From a virus: DNA of 63,269 nt. Numbering within the stretch: position 1 is the first letter of the stretch; each line of letters opens with the position of its first letter. Made by a program: the position numbers and the translations under genes. Below are positions 41,687 to 50,596 of the stretch, in pieces. The stretch lies in IMG/VR virus record IMGVR_UViG_3300042868_013427, positions 1 through 63,269 of that record, one strand, 5' to 3'. Under the pieces are notes generated by a model. The model saw nothing but the letters and a program-made list of their open reading frames with translations, was not told the origin of the DNA and ran no database searches.

Positions 41687-44227
41687 TTAAGCTTCATCGA
41701 TTGCACCGCCGTATGATCCAAGAAGTTCTTCATCCTCTTCATTTTCTTCAAACTGGATTTCAACTTCTTCATCTTCTTCTGGATACTCATCAAGTTCGTA
41801 TCCATCAACATCATCAGGGTTTGTCATGATGACCTGACGGCTTCCATAACCTGGATTCATCCTTGATTCTTCTTCATAACGGTGGAGATCTTCTTCTCCT
41901 TCTTTTTCCATTTCCATCTCAGAAGATTCGATGTCCTCATCGATCTCTTCTTCTTCCATTTCCTCGTCTACCTCCTCTTCCATTTCCTCATCGATCTCTT
42001 CTCCTTCAATGTCGTCTGCTTCTTCGGCTTCTTCCATTTCTTCTCCAAACTCAGGAGCATTATCGACTTGAATTGGAACAATGATGTCATCATCCTCATC
42101 ATCCCAGAAGTCCTCATCAAAATCATCATCATCAAAGTCTTCGTCATCGTATGAATCGTAGTCTTCATCATCCATTTCATCCCAATCAGAGAAGTCATAT
42201 CCGTGTGATGCTTCTTCTACTTCCTCAGTCTCTACTTCCTCTTCTTCGATGTTTTCATCAAGCTCTGGATCATAATCATCATGACCCTTTGCTGCCATCT
42301 CATCAAAAGTATCAACGTCTTCTTCATACGTCTTTCCAAACTCTGTGTGCTTGACGACATTTGAAGGATTTGTTGTCATTCCCTTTACGTCATCAACTGA
42401 TATGCTAACGACATCGTCAAGGTTATCAACATCCTCATCAAGCTCCCTGTTTTCCTTTACCATCTTCTTTACATCGACGTGCTTTCCAAGTGGCTTTGCA
42501 TTTGAGCCTTGGATCATCTGAAGATCAACTTCAGGTGATGATGTTGCGCTCTTCTTTACCATTGTTTCAATCACATCAATGTCCTTGTCGATGCACTGGA
42601 TTGTTTCACCGTTGTTGAGAAGAACTATGAATTTTCTGTCTACACCATCAACAGAAAGAACTGTTCCTGTTCCCTTTGCCCTAACCTTTACGGTATCGCC
42701 AACAGCAGGGAGTGGAACGTTTGATGTTGCCTCATTGAGCTTCTTTGACACTGCAGAGTACTTCCTCTTGAGCTCCTTCAATTCTTCTTGGAGTGACTCT
42801 TCAAGCTGCATGATTGTCTTGCTCTCTCTGATGTCTTCATCGTTTGCCTTTTCTTGGGCTATCTTCTTCAGTTCCTTTTCAACAAGAACGATCTTATTGA
42901 AGAGGCTTGTTGAAATCTTTTGGAGCTTATTGATCTCCTTGTTCTCTTCTGAAAGCGTCTCAACAAAAGATTCAGATATGTCGTATGAAAGAGTGTCCCA
43001 AACGAAGTTCTTTAGCTGTGTTGCAGTTGTGAAGTTTGCTGTCTTGTTCTCATTCATTGAAGGGTTTACGTAGTTAACAACGTAGCTGTCACCCTTGAAA
43101 ACATTGATCTTGACACCTTCATAGATGTTTGATGTTATCGTCTTGGAGAAATCGATCTCCATGAGCTTGTCAATGTTCTCGTGGATTGTCAACACATCTA
43201 CAAGGCCTCTGCTGTAGCTAGGGTCAATTATAGAAGATACTGCTGCTTTGTGCTTGAGTTCATCCCTTGTGAGTGAAGTTCCATTGAGATCGATTGAACC
43301 GTTTTCATTGATCTTGATTGTATCACGACCCATGAACATCACAACATTGTCACCCTGTATTGTCATTCCCTTTGACTTTACAACATTGTTTATTGCAAAG
43401 AGTGAAGGCGATTCGCTCTTGATTTCTGATTCCTTGATGGAAATGATCCTGTTTCCGTCCTTCTTGTAGAAGGATCCATCCAAAAGGATGTAGTCGGCTG
43501 ATTCCTTTATGTCAACAAATCCAACAGAAGGCTTTACAGTGCACTTTGTGGTGTTTGCAAGCATGTTGAAACCACCGAATGAGTTCTCAATGAGCCTAAG
43601 GTTATTTGCAAGCTTGTTGATGTTTGTATCGAACTTGTACCTATCAAGCTCTTGGATGATCATCTTCCTTGAGCCTGTTGTCCTGTCCATGACATATGCA
43701 TCAAGCTTTTCAATGAGTGCTCCGTATATGAAGCTGTTCCTTGATGCCTTTATTACATCGATGGAAGACTTAACAAGTATGTCCTCGCTCAGGTCATTCT
43801 TTGTTGCCTCAAGAACCTCGTACTCACTCTTTACGACAGGGTCCCAAAGAAGTGGCTTAAGGTTATTGAGATAGTTCTCAATGATCAGGTAGTCGGCATT
43901 GGATTCGCTCAATCTCTTGAACTGATTGATTGGTCCCTTTAGATGTGGGTAGTTTGATACCCCGCTCTCTGCCAATATCCTGTCTGCAGACTTCTTAATG
44001 CCCATATCTATGAGTGAAAGAAGTCTCGACTCGTTTGAGACGAATGATTTTACCGCAATGTCTGATGTGTATGCCGAAAGCTTATCAATCGCAATCTGTG
44101 AAAGATTCTGATCAGGTATGCTATCTGCCATCTCAACGAGGGATTCGCATATGCGCCTAACGGCACCCTTTACGGTTTTATTGGACAATATAGCCAGACG
44201 TGATTTAGCTGTGTTCATTGGAACCAT
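41687..44227 (-). CDS. Large protein with long acidic tail, 846 aa
   Basis: The N-terminal two thirds are a mixed helical/beta protein. A central coiled coil (EENKEINKLQKISTSLFNKI) is followed by a KOW/SH3-like strand segment (VGDTVKVRAKGTGTVLSVDG). The final 250 residues are extremely acidic, built from Asp/Glu runs with Tyr and Met (DEDYDSYDDEDFDDDDFDED). No family is recognised. Such tails mimic nucleic acid or buffer basic partners, and acidic core proteins exist in T4 heads. A role as scaffold or DNA-mimic is inferred. It has its own promoter-like motif and a possible second start (ATG 44218). Confidence 0.75.
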   Translation of the reverse strand: MVPMNTAKSRLAILSNKTVKGAVRRICESLVEMADSIPDQNLSQIAIDKLSAYTSDIAVKSFVSNESRLLSLIDMGIKKSADRILAESGVSNYPHLKGPINQFKRLSESNADYLIIENYLNNLKPLLWDPVVKSEYEVLEATKNDLSEDILVKSSIDVIKASRNSFIYGALIEKLDAYVMDRTTGSRKMIIQELDRYKFDTNINKLANNLRLIENSFGGFNMLANTTKCTVKPSVGFVDIKESADYILLDGSFYKKDGNRIISIKESEIKSESPSLFAINNVVKSKGMTIQGDNVVMFMGRDTIKINENGSIDLNGTSLTRDELKHKAAVSSIIDPSYSRGLVDVLTIHENIDKLMEIDFSKTITSNIYEGVKINVFKGDSYVVNYVNPSMNENKTANFTTATQLKNFVWDTLSYDISESFVETLSEENKEINKLQKISTSLFNKIVLVEKELKKIAQEKANDEDIRESKTIMQLEESLQEELKELKRKYSAVSKKLNEATSNVPLPAVGDTVKVRAKGTGTVLSVDGVDRKFIVLLNNGETIQCIDKDIDVIETMVKKSATSSPEVDLQMIQGSNAKPLGKHVDVKKMVKENRELDEDVDNLDDVVSISVDDVKGMTTNPSNVVKHTEFGKTYEEDVDTFDEMAAKGHDDYDPELDENIEEEEVETEEVEEASHGYDFSDWDEMDDEDYDSYDDEDFDDDDFDEDFWDDEDDDIIVPIQVDNAPEFGEEMEEAEEADDIEGEEIDEEMEEEVDEEMEEEEIDEDIESSEMEMEKEGEEDLHRYEEESRMNPGYGSRQVIMTNPDDVDGYELDEYPEEDEEVEIQFEENEEDEELLGSYGGAIDEA

Positions 44228-44242
44228 ATATTTTTCTCTGAT

Positions 44243-44251
44243 TTATATATC
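44243..44251 (-). promoter_or_regulatory. Late-promoter-like motif (GATATATAA)
   Basis: GATATATAA lies 15 bases upstream of the ATG at 44227, in a 44-base gap after the preceding gene. Confidence 0.45.
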
Positions 44252-44271
44252 AGTTAGTTTTGAAAAGTTTG

Positions 44272-45777
44272 TTACATCGTTGAGCGATTGATGTTAGTAG
44301 AGCTAACATCCTTGAATAATCTTAGATTTACGTTCAATCCGTCGGGCATTGGAATGTTACTCCAGAAGTCCAGGACTATTATGCTGAAGTTGTCATCGGA
44401 TCCATACACTATCGTACAAAGATCATTTGCTGTTATCGAACCATTTCCTGAAACATACTGGACACTCCAAATTGAAGATGTCACGTTTCCATTAGAGTCC
44501 GTTTGATTGTTCACTGAAAGTATCTTAAATGTGACCCTTGCATCACCAGTCTTGTTCACTATGGTTGCAAACCGGCTGAATTGGCTCTCTGTCATGTAAA
44601 CGGACTTCATCCATTTTGTCAGGTTGTTGGAATTAAAGTCTGTTCCGCTCACAGTTATCTCAGTGACATTCTCAAAGAAGTTCGGTTCATCCTCTGGGTT
44701 TACAACGCCTGGAACATCAACATTGAACTTTATGTTTCCGTCTGAAACAGAAGAAGATGATGATACGTATTCAAAAACCTGGAAGTGCTCATCTGAAGTT
44801 AGGACCATGGCAGAAAAATCTGCTATGCGACTGTATATTATTGAAAGGTCATCACTGTCAACTATAGGAACCGTGACAGTATTGCCGGTTCTTTGAGCAG
44901 GGCCATCAGTTGTTATGATGAATGATTTTCCACTATCAGTATTCTTTATCGTCAGGTACTGGCCTGGCATTATCTTTGTTTCATCAATGTAGGAATCAAA
45001 GACTATCGTCATGGATCCTGGATCAATCGATGAGCTGGTGCTGAGCCTTGGATTATTGTCCTTTGCCTGTTCCCTCTGTCTGTAGATCTCTTGGCTTGAG
45101 CTGAACGTCTGGATGCTGTTTCCTTTGAAGAATTCAGTCGTTGCATCAATCACTGGAAGATACGTCTCGACCTCTATTGTGAATCCCATCTTTATCCTCT
45201 GATCATCACTGTAGCTGTATGAGTATGGTTTCTCTCCAGGAAGAGGTGCAGGTATCATTGCCCTTGCTGGTATTCTTATCGATTCATACCTAAAGCTGAA
45301 AGGAATGGTCTTGAAGAACTCTGAAAATGCAACCTGAGCGATTCTAAAGTAGTCAAGCAGGATGTCAACTATTATATCAACCTGGAAGCTTACCCTTAGA
45401 GGAACTGCTATTGCTTGGGCAGAGTACGTCTTCATTGCACCGTCCACCAACTTCTGATACTCAATCCTGACGTAGTTGTTCGTCAGGGAATCCTCTGGCA
45501 TCTCTATGCCAGCAATGCTTACAACTCCTCTTGGAATCGGATCATAGTTTCCATCTGCAAAGTCAAACTTGCAGTTGTCCATGTTTATGAAGTTGTCCTG
45601 AATGAACCTTCCATCGCCAACTATGCTAAAATAGAAGTCAAGGCTGAACGGCCTTGTCTCTGTTGGACTGACTATGACGTCGTACCTTATCCTGTCGTTG
45701 AGCGCATTTATGAACGCCACGACGAGGCCTCTAAAGAAGACGTTGTCTGAGTTGGTTTTGAAGTTAAATGGATTCAT
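44272..45777 (-). CDS. Putative tail completion / sheath stabiliser (gp15-like)
   Basis: The N-terminal half resembles the T4 gp15 layout: MNPFNFKTNSDNVFFRGLVV, then IPRGVVSIAGIEMPEDSLTN, VPLRVSFQVDIIVDILLDYF, FFKTIPFSFRYESIRIPARA and IKMGFTIEVETYLPVIDA. In T4 gp15 a similar strand-helix order ends in a dimer arm. The C-terminal 270 residues (MTIVFDSYIDETKIMPGQYL onward) are a beta-rich extension absent from T4. At 501 residues it is larger than T4 gp15 (272). The assignment rests on a loose pattern. It precedes gp46 directly and carries its own promoter-like motif, consistent with a late structural gene at the border. Confidence 0.6.
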   Translation of the reverse strand: MNPFNFKTNSDNVFFRGLVVAFINALNDRIRYDVIVSPTETRPFSLDFYFSIVGDGRFIQDNFINMDNCKFDFADGNYDPIPRGVVSIAGIEMPEDSLTNNYVRIEYQKLVDGAMKTYSAQAIAVPLRVSFQVDIIVDILLDYFRIAQVAFSEFFKTIPFSFRYESIRIPARAMIPAPLPGEKPYSYSYSDDQRIKMGFTIEVETYLPVIDATTEFFKGNSIQTFSSSQEIYRQREQAKDNNPRLSTSSSIDPGSMTIVFDSYIDETKIMPGQYLTIKNTDSGKSFIITTDGPAQRTGNTVTVPIVDSDDLSIIYSRIADFSAMVLTSDEHFQVFEYVSSSSSVSDGNIKFNVDVPGVVNPEDEPNFFENVTEITVSGTDFNSNNLTKWMKSVYMTESQFSRFATIVNKTGDARVTFKILSVNNQTDSNGNVTSSIWSVQYVSGNGSITANDLCTIVYGSDDNFSIIVLDFWSNIPMPDGLNVNLRLFKDVSSTNINRSTM

Positions 45778-45784
45778 TGATGTT

Positions 45785-45793
45785 CTATATATC
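45785..45793 (-). promoter_or_regulatory. Late-promoter-like motif (GATATATAG)
   Basis: GATATATAG is seven bases before the ATG at 45777 and overlaps the gp46 stop, marking the boundary between replication genes and the late block. Confidence 0.45.
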
Positions 45794-47462
45794 AGCCTAT
45801 CTTTTCTAGTTCTATGGAAGAGAAGCCATTGTTCTTACTGGTCCTGAGTATGTAGTCAAACTCCTCATGCGGAAGCGATGAGTGGTTGACAACAATCGTA
45901 TTCAGCTTCAACTCCCTTGTTATCTTTCCAAGGCTCCTGATCATGTGGTAAACATTGTTTGTATCCACAGATGAGAAGACCTCATCCAAGAAGAGTATGT
46001 TCAGCATCGGGAACTTCATCTTGACAAGCTTTATGAGGGACAGGAGGACAACTATATCGACCTTCTTCGTCTCTCCTGTTGAGAGAGATACTGGAGATAT
46101 TTCCTCTCCGAGGTGTGTCAGCACTGCATTGAACTCCTCGTCAAACTTGATGTCGTAGTCAATGTTCATCTCGATGGAAAGCTCCTTGATGTACTTATTG
46201 AACATTGGAAGTATGCTCTGTATTGCAAGCTGCTTCACGCCTTTCTCACCAAGAAGCTGATCAACGACCTTATTAAAGTTGGCCATGGATTCAGCCTTTG
46301 CCTTCTCTTTCTTCTTCTCAGACAGCGACTGCTCGTTCTCCTCTATCATCTCTCTGATCGCCTTTGTATCTTCGCTGACGTTCTGCTTCCTTGAAAGTTC
46401 ATCGATCTCCCTCTTCACAGAAGAGAGGGCTGCCTTTATCTCTGCTTCCTTCTTGTAGAAGGACCTTTCAACCGTCTGGACCTGCTCCCATTTCGAGAGG
46501 ACCTTTTCATAGTCTGGCATGATCTGATCGACCATTGATCTGATGGAAGTCATCTGTGTTGAAAGCTCTTCCTTTCTCGTCTCACTGAAGTCCTCTGACA
46601 TCTCACGCTCACATGTTGGACACGTCTTCTTGTCGAAAAACCTGATCTTTTCCTCGAGTGTTTTGATCTCATACTTTGATGTTCGTATGGTGTCTTCCAT
46701 CGTTGACTTCTTCTTCTGGATTGCATCCTTGACAGAGTCTATCTTCTCCTTCTCTTCTCTTGATGCAGATATAGATTCCTCAAGCTCCTTTGCTCTTTCC
46801 TTGAGCTCATTTGCTGTTGTCGTCTTCTGCTCATTGAGCTTTCTCTCTGTCTCTTTGAGCCTTGAGCTGTTCTTCTCTATCGACGATTCAAGCCAATCAA
46901 TCTCTGATGTGACAGAATCAAGCATGGACTTCACGTCCTTTGAATCAGACTTCAGAAGCTCTCTCATCTGGTTTATCACATCCAATGAAAACAGACGGTC
47001 TATTATGGCCCTCTTGTCTCCAGGAGACATGTTTATGAAGCTCTTGAAGTCATTGATGTTCAACGAGATGAGGTTGTCAAAGACGTAGTACGGCATTCCA
47101 TACAGCTCCTCTTCGAGGTAGTCCTGCACGTTCTTCTTTCCTGATTCATCGTACCTCTTTCCGTCAACAGTGACTTCAAGGCTGGTAGGTGCAACGCCAC
47201 GTTCTATGACTATCTGACGGCCCTTGGACTCAAGCTCAACACGGACCCATCCGTTCTTGTTCTTTCGATTAGCAAGATCCTTGAGCTTCTTGTTGTTCAC
47301 CTTTCCATAAAGGCCAAACGTTATGCATGAAAGAAAGCTTGACTTTCCTGTTGCATTCTCACCCATGAGCATGTAAAAGCCTGGGTTGTTCTCAAAGTCT
47401 ATAGTCTGGACCCTGTTTCCATAGGATGTTATGTTCCTCCATAGAACCCTTTTTATCTTCAT
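45792..47462 (-). CDS. 46: Recombination endonuclease subunit (T4 gp46/SbcC/Rad50-like)
   Basis: The ATPase of the DNA-end processing complex. Walker A is GENATGKS at residues 34-41. Coiled-coil halves flank a zinc hook CPTC at 281-284. The C-terminal ATPase signature LSTGETKKVDIVVLLSLI and Walker B NILFLDEVFSSVDT follow. The length of 556 matches T4 gp46 (560). Its partner gp47 lies immediately upstream with a four-base overlap (ATGA), so the two are co-translated. It resects double-strand ends for recombination-dependent replication. Confidence 0.95.
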   Translation of the reverse strand: MKIKRVLWRNITSYGNRVQTIDFENNPGFYMLMGENATGKSSFLSCITFGLYGKVNNKKLKDLANRKNKNGWVRVELESKGRQIVIERGVAPTSLEVTVDGKRYDESGKKNVQDYLEEELYGMPYYVFDNLISLNINDFKSFINMSPGDKRAIIDRLFSLDVINQMRELLKSDSKDVKSMLDSVTSEIDWLESSIEKNSSRLKETERKLNEQKTTTANELKERAKELEESISASREEKEKIDSVKDAIQKKKSTMEDTIRTSKYEIKTLEEKIRFFDKKTCPTCEREMSEDFSETRKEELSTQMTSIRSMVDQIMPDYEKVLSKWEQVQTVERSFYKKEAEIKAALSSVKREIDELSRKQNVSEDTKAIREMIEENEQSLSEKKKEKAKAESMANFNKVVDQLLGEKGVKQLAIQSILPMFNKYIKELSIEMNIDYDIKFDEEFNAVLTHLGEEISPVSLSTGETKKVDIVVLLSLIKLVKMKFPMLNILFLDEVFSSVDTNNVYHMIRSLGKITRELKLNTIVVNHSSLPHEEFDYILRTSKNNGFSSIELEKIG

Positions 47463-48532
47463 TTCTCAAGACCTCGTGTTTCCATAACTCGTGTGTGTAG
47501 AGCGTTCATGTACTTTTTAAGGGCATCTTTTAGCTTTGTTTCATAAGAAAGAGAATCTATGAACCTGCCTGCTATGTGCATCAGGTCAAGATCGTATCCC
47601 TCTTCCATGAGGTTCTCATCGGTCAATACGATCGATGACGTTGCCATGTTTGTTTTGAACGTCAGCTTTCGGTGGAACCCATCGAGGTGTGACTCCAACT
47701 CCTGGAATGGGAAATCAATCGCCTGGTTCTCATCGAGGTATATGTCAACAAAGTTGTTCTTGCACTTGCCTCTTAGATCCTCAAGCGTCATGTCAAGAAC
47801 TTCATCGACATTGAACCTTATGAACCTAGGAGATACTGGATTCTCCACAAACTCCTCTGTTCCTGCCTCAGTGTCAAGTATCCAGTAGCCCTTGTGGTTT
47901 CCTATGTCTGACCTCGTGAGCTCGTACGGGCAGCCAACAAAGTTGACGTTGCCCACCTTCTGCCTGTAGTGGATGTGTCCAGTGTAAACCTTCTTGTAGG
48001 TCTTGAACTCCTTGACCTCATTTCCGTGGTCTATCTTCGTCCACTTGTTGAACTCTGCTCCCTTGACATCTGTGTGGCAAAAGAGGTAGTCGGCCTTCTT
48101 GAACTGCTGAAGGCACTCTTTCTCCTTCTCTGGGTTTGCCCTCCATGGCATCATGAGCATGGATTTTCCACCCAACTCAATCAGCTCTGGCTCCTCATAC
48201 ACTGTCACGTTTGGAAGCCATCCCAGCGGCTTCACTGAGTTAACGCTGTTGCTGTTTAGATCGTGGCAGTCGTGGTTTCCAAGTATGACCCTGACAGGTG
48301 CAATCCTTGAAAGCGCCTCAAAGACCTCCATGCCAAGGTTCAGAACCTTCAGGTTTATGCTCTGCCTTGAATCAAAGACATCGCCTAGATGGAATATCTC
48401 ATCTCCTGGCTGCATCCTCTTCTTAACGTCTTCAATGAACCAGTCAAAGAAGAACGACCTTTGTATGTCCAGCCACTCAACAGAGTTGGATCTAACTCCA
48501 AAGTGTGTGTCTGATATCAAAAAAATCTTCAT
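47459..48532 (-). CDS. 47: Recombination nuclease subunit (T4 gp47/SbcD/Mre11-like)
   Basis: A metallophosphoesterase-fold nuclease. ISDTHFG at residues 6-12 (D8, H10), GDVFDSRQS around 50-58, GNHDCHD around 85-91, and later CHTDVKG and YTGHIHYRQK give the two-metal site. The length of 357 is slightly longer than T4 gp47. It works with gp46 and shares its start/stop overlap. The ATG overlaps the previous gene's stop by one base. Confidence 0.95.
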   Translation of the reverse strand: MKIFLISDTHFGVRSNSVEWLDIQRSFFFDWFIEDVKKRMQPGDEIFHLGDVFDSRQSINLKVLNLGMEVFEALSRIAPVRVILGNHDCHDLNSNSVNSVKPLGWLPNVTVYEEPELIELGGKSMLMMPWRANPEKEKECLQQFKKADYLFCHTDVKGAEFNKWTKIDHGNEVKEFKTYKKVYTGHIHYRQKVGNVNFVGCPYELTRSDIGNHKGYWILDTEAGTEEFVENPVSPRFIRFNVDEVLDMTLEDLRGKCKNNFVDIYLDENQAIDFPFQELESHLDGFHRKLTFKTNMATSSIVLTDENLMEEGYDLDLMHIAGRFIDSLSYETKLKDALKKYMNALHTRVMETRGLEK

Positions 48533-48993
48533 TAAAAAAGCTTCTTTATGTTCATTCGAGAGAATATGTGGTAGTCTTTATCCAGCTCGCTGAGGAGTTG
48601 TTCCTTGTATGATATGTTCATCTCTTTGAACATGTTCTCATAGTTGCATCCAAGGTACTCACACGTGCCAATGACAAACTCTATCATTGAATATGTTGTG
48701 TCGTCTCGTCTGACCTCCTCTACTATGAAGCAGAAGTAGTCATTGAGCTTTGCCTTTGGCAGTTTTCTCTTTGGATGGTCGTCGAGCTTGAAGTCAGATG
48801 ACTTTGTTATGAGCTCTATCTTTTCCAGGAGGCCCTTGAATCTTGCGTACTTCTCACTGTTGTAGTACTCATCAAGGTTTTGGTCTGCGTATTCGTCACT
48901 TATCCTCATGTCTCTTGCATGAAAGAACTCGTGGTCTACCTGACCGGTGTTGTATTTGTTGTCTAGGATCTTATCCCCGTGTCTTCTGCTCAT
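48532..48993 (-). CDS. Hypothetical protein between gp41 and gp47, 153 aa
   Basis: The family is not recognised. It is a charged helical protein: an N-terminal half rich in Asp/Tyr/Arg (RRHGDKILDNKYNTGQVDHE), then RFKGLLEKIELITKSSD and a C-terminal cluster YKEQLLSELDKDYHIFSRMN. Four-base overlap at the helicase end and a one-base overlap with gp47 show co-translation with replication genes. A role in replication or recombination is inferred only from position. Confidence 0.7.
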   Translation of the reverse strand: MSRRHGDKILDNKYNTGQVDHEFFHARDMRISDEYADQNLDEYYNSEKYARFKGLLEKIELITKSSDFKLDDHPKRKLPKAKLNDYFCFIVEEVRRDDTTYSMIEFVIGTCEYLGCNYENMFKEMNISYKEQLLSELDKDYHIFSRMNIKKLF

Positions 48994-50303
48994 ATGCTTG
49001 CACTAAATGGTGGTTCGTTGGTTTCTTTTATCGTCATCCTCTTGTAGTCGACTGAGAACTTCTTCTTTAGGTTTATCTCTTCAGAGTTTCTCAGAGCCAG
49101 GGCCTTTATGTTGTACTCATTCTCTGCTTTCATGATCTCAGTCTGGATTATGCCATACAGCGTGTCAACTGTTGCTGCAAGACCCATAGACTCAGATATG
49201 TCTGTCATGAATATGTCACTGTTTCCTAGATTGGTCCTGTTTATCTGCGTCGCTGATAGTATGGCCCATCTGTTTCTCATGGCCATAGCTCTTACGTCTT
49301 CTGCTATCTGCTTGATCTTTTGGTAGAGGTTCTCAGTGTTTGGGTTCCTCCAGTTCTTCATGATGTTGATGTAGTCAATGACCACAAGATCAAACTTTAT
49401 GCCTCTTGTTGTTTCAATCTTTCTGATGAACGTCTCAACGTCATTCACTGAAGCAGTCGATGCTGGATACGACTTGATGAAGAGGTGTCCAAACGGGTTG
49501 AACCCATCTCCGTAGTTTATCGTCTCCTGGATCTTCTTCTTCATCCAAACAGGATCGTCAATGTTGTTGCTGTACTCTGCTGTGGTGACGCCCATGAGGT
49601 TTGCTGAAAGCCTCTGAAGGTATTGGTAGTCAAGAAGCTCAAGCGTCACAATCATGACGTTCTTGTTTGACTTCACTGCATTTGCTGCCATGTTGAGGAG
49701 CCAAACAGACTTTCCTGATTTTGGACCTCCTGCAAGAACGTTCAATGTTCCTGGTATCCAGCCTCCGCCCATCGTCAGATCGAAGTATGAATACCCAGTG
49801 TTGAACGATTCATAGCTTATTGACTTGTGGCACAGAGGATCAGAGAAGTCAAGGAAGTTATCGTTTCCAACATCAACGTTGCCGCCGTCTCTGATCATAG
49901 ACACGACCTTATCAACAACATCCTTGACGTTCTCTGTGTCGACCTTCTGCGTCTTCATGAATGTGAAAGCATCGAACAGCGACGTGTTCAATGACCTCCA
50001 GTATATCCATGCCTCTACCGTTTCACCAAGCCATTCAGTATCATAGTCTTCAAGGTTGATGTTGAAAAGCCCATCAACGTAGTCAAGAGTTATGACCTCA
50101 TCCAGCTTGTTTGCCTTTATGAGGTGCTTCAGCTGCTCTCTTGACGGAGACTCCTTGTACTTAAGAAAGAACTGCCTCGATATCTCATACACCTTCTGGA
50201 TCTCTGCTATCTCAAAGAACTTTGTCTCAACAGCATCAAAAAGCTTTGAGTCGCTGAGTATCTTATTGAATACGATCTTTTCTGTGTATACGTCTGGTGT
50301 CAT
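48990..50303 (-). CDS. 41: Replicative DNA helicase (T4 gp41/DnaB-like)
   Basis: A hexameric helicase of the RecA-fold SF4 family. Walker A GGPKSGKS is at 192-199, TLELLDYQYLQRLSANLMGV carries the catalytic Glu region, Walker B FDLVVIDYINIM is at about 304-315, and the H3/sensor stretch is WAILSATQINRTNLGNSD. The N-terminal 150 residues are the helical collar region. The length of 437 is slightly shorter than T4 gp41 (475). It unwinds the phage fork. The start overlaps the end of the small upstream gene. No primase or helicase loader was recognised in the window. Confidence 0.95.
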   Translation of the reverse strand: MTPDVYTEKIVFNKILSDSKLFDAVETKFFEIAEIQKVYEISRQFFLKYKESPSREQLKHLIKANKLDEVITLDYVDGLFNINLEDYDTEWLGETVEAWIYWRSLNTSLFDAFTFMKTQKVDTENVKDVVDKVVSMIRDGGNVDVGNDNFLDFSDPLCHKSISYESFNTGYSYFDLTMGGGWIPGTLNVLAGGPKSGKSVWLLNMAANAVKSNKNVMIVTLELLDYQYLQRLSANLMGVTTAEYSNNIDDPVWMKKKIQETINYGDGFNPFGHLFIKSYPASTASVNDVETFIRKIETTRGIKFDLVVIDYINIMKNWRNPNTENLYQKIKQIAEDVRAMAMRNRWAILSATQINRTNLGNSDIFMTDISESMGLAATVDTLYGIIQTEIMKAENEYNIKALALRNSEEINLKKKFSVDYKRMTIKETNEPPFSASI

Positions 50304-50596
50304 TTGAACGGCGACTTTATTACTGTGTATGTTGTTTTCTTTCCTGATTCAGATGCATCAAAGTATGAGTTTGACACTGCCCAGCTCATCAGCTCTTCTG
50401 TGTACCCTGCATCGACCTTAAGCTTCAATGCATAATGGATGTTAGATGATGATATCGTCTGTGAGTCCTTCTCTTCCATGTATCTAAGAACGTCATACAA
50501 TGCATCCTCATAAGAGGAGTATCCGTTGGATTTAAGGTATGTTCCAAGAAGATGTTTGAGCTTCAGCTTTTCCTTATTCAAGTGTGTCTTCTTCAT
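50300..50596 (-). CDS. Small protein between uvsX and gp41, 98 aa
   Basis: The frame is open upstream to 50656, but those residues overlap uvsX. The ATG at 50596 is chosen because AAGGA lies seven bases upstream; the adjacent ATG at 50599 is the alternative. It still overlaps uvsX by 23 bases. The protein is basic and helical (KTHLNKEKLKLKHLLGTYLK, then YSSYEDALYDVLRYMEEK) with a C-terminal alpha/beta stretch. T4 has a small gene (40) at the same place, but I cannot recognise this one as gp40. The function is unknown. Confidence 0.65.
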   Translation of the reverse strand: MKKTHLNKEKLKLKHLLGTYLKSNGYSSYEDALYDVLRYMEEKDSQTISSSNIHYALKLKVDAGYTEELMSWAVSNSYFDASESGKKTTYTVIKSPFK

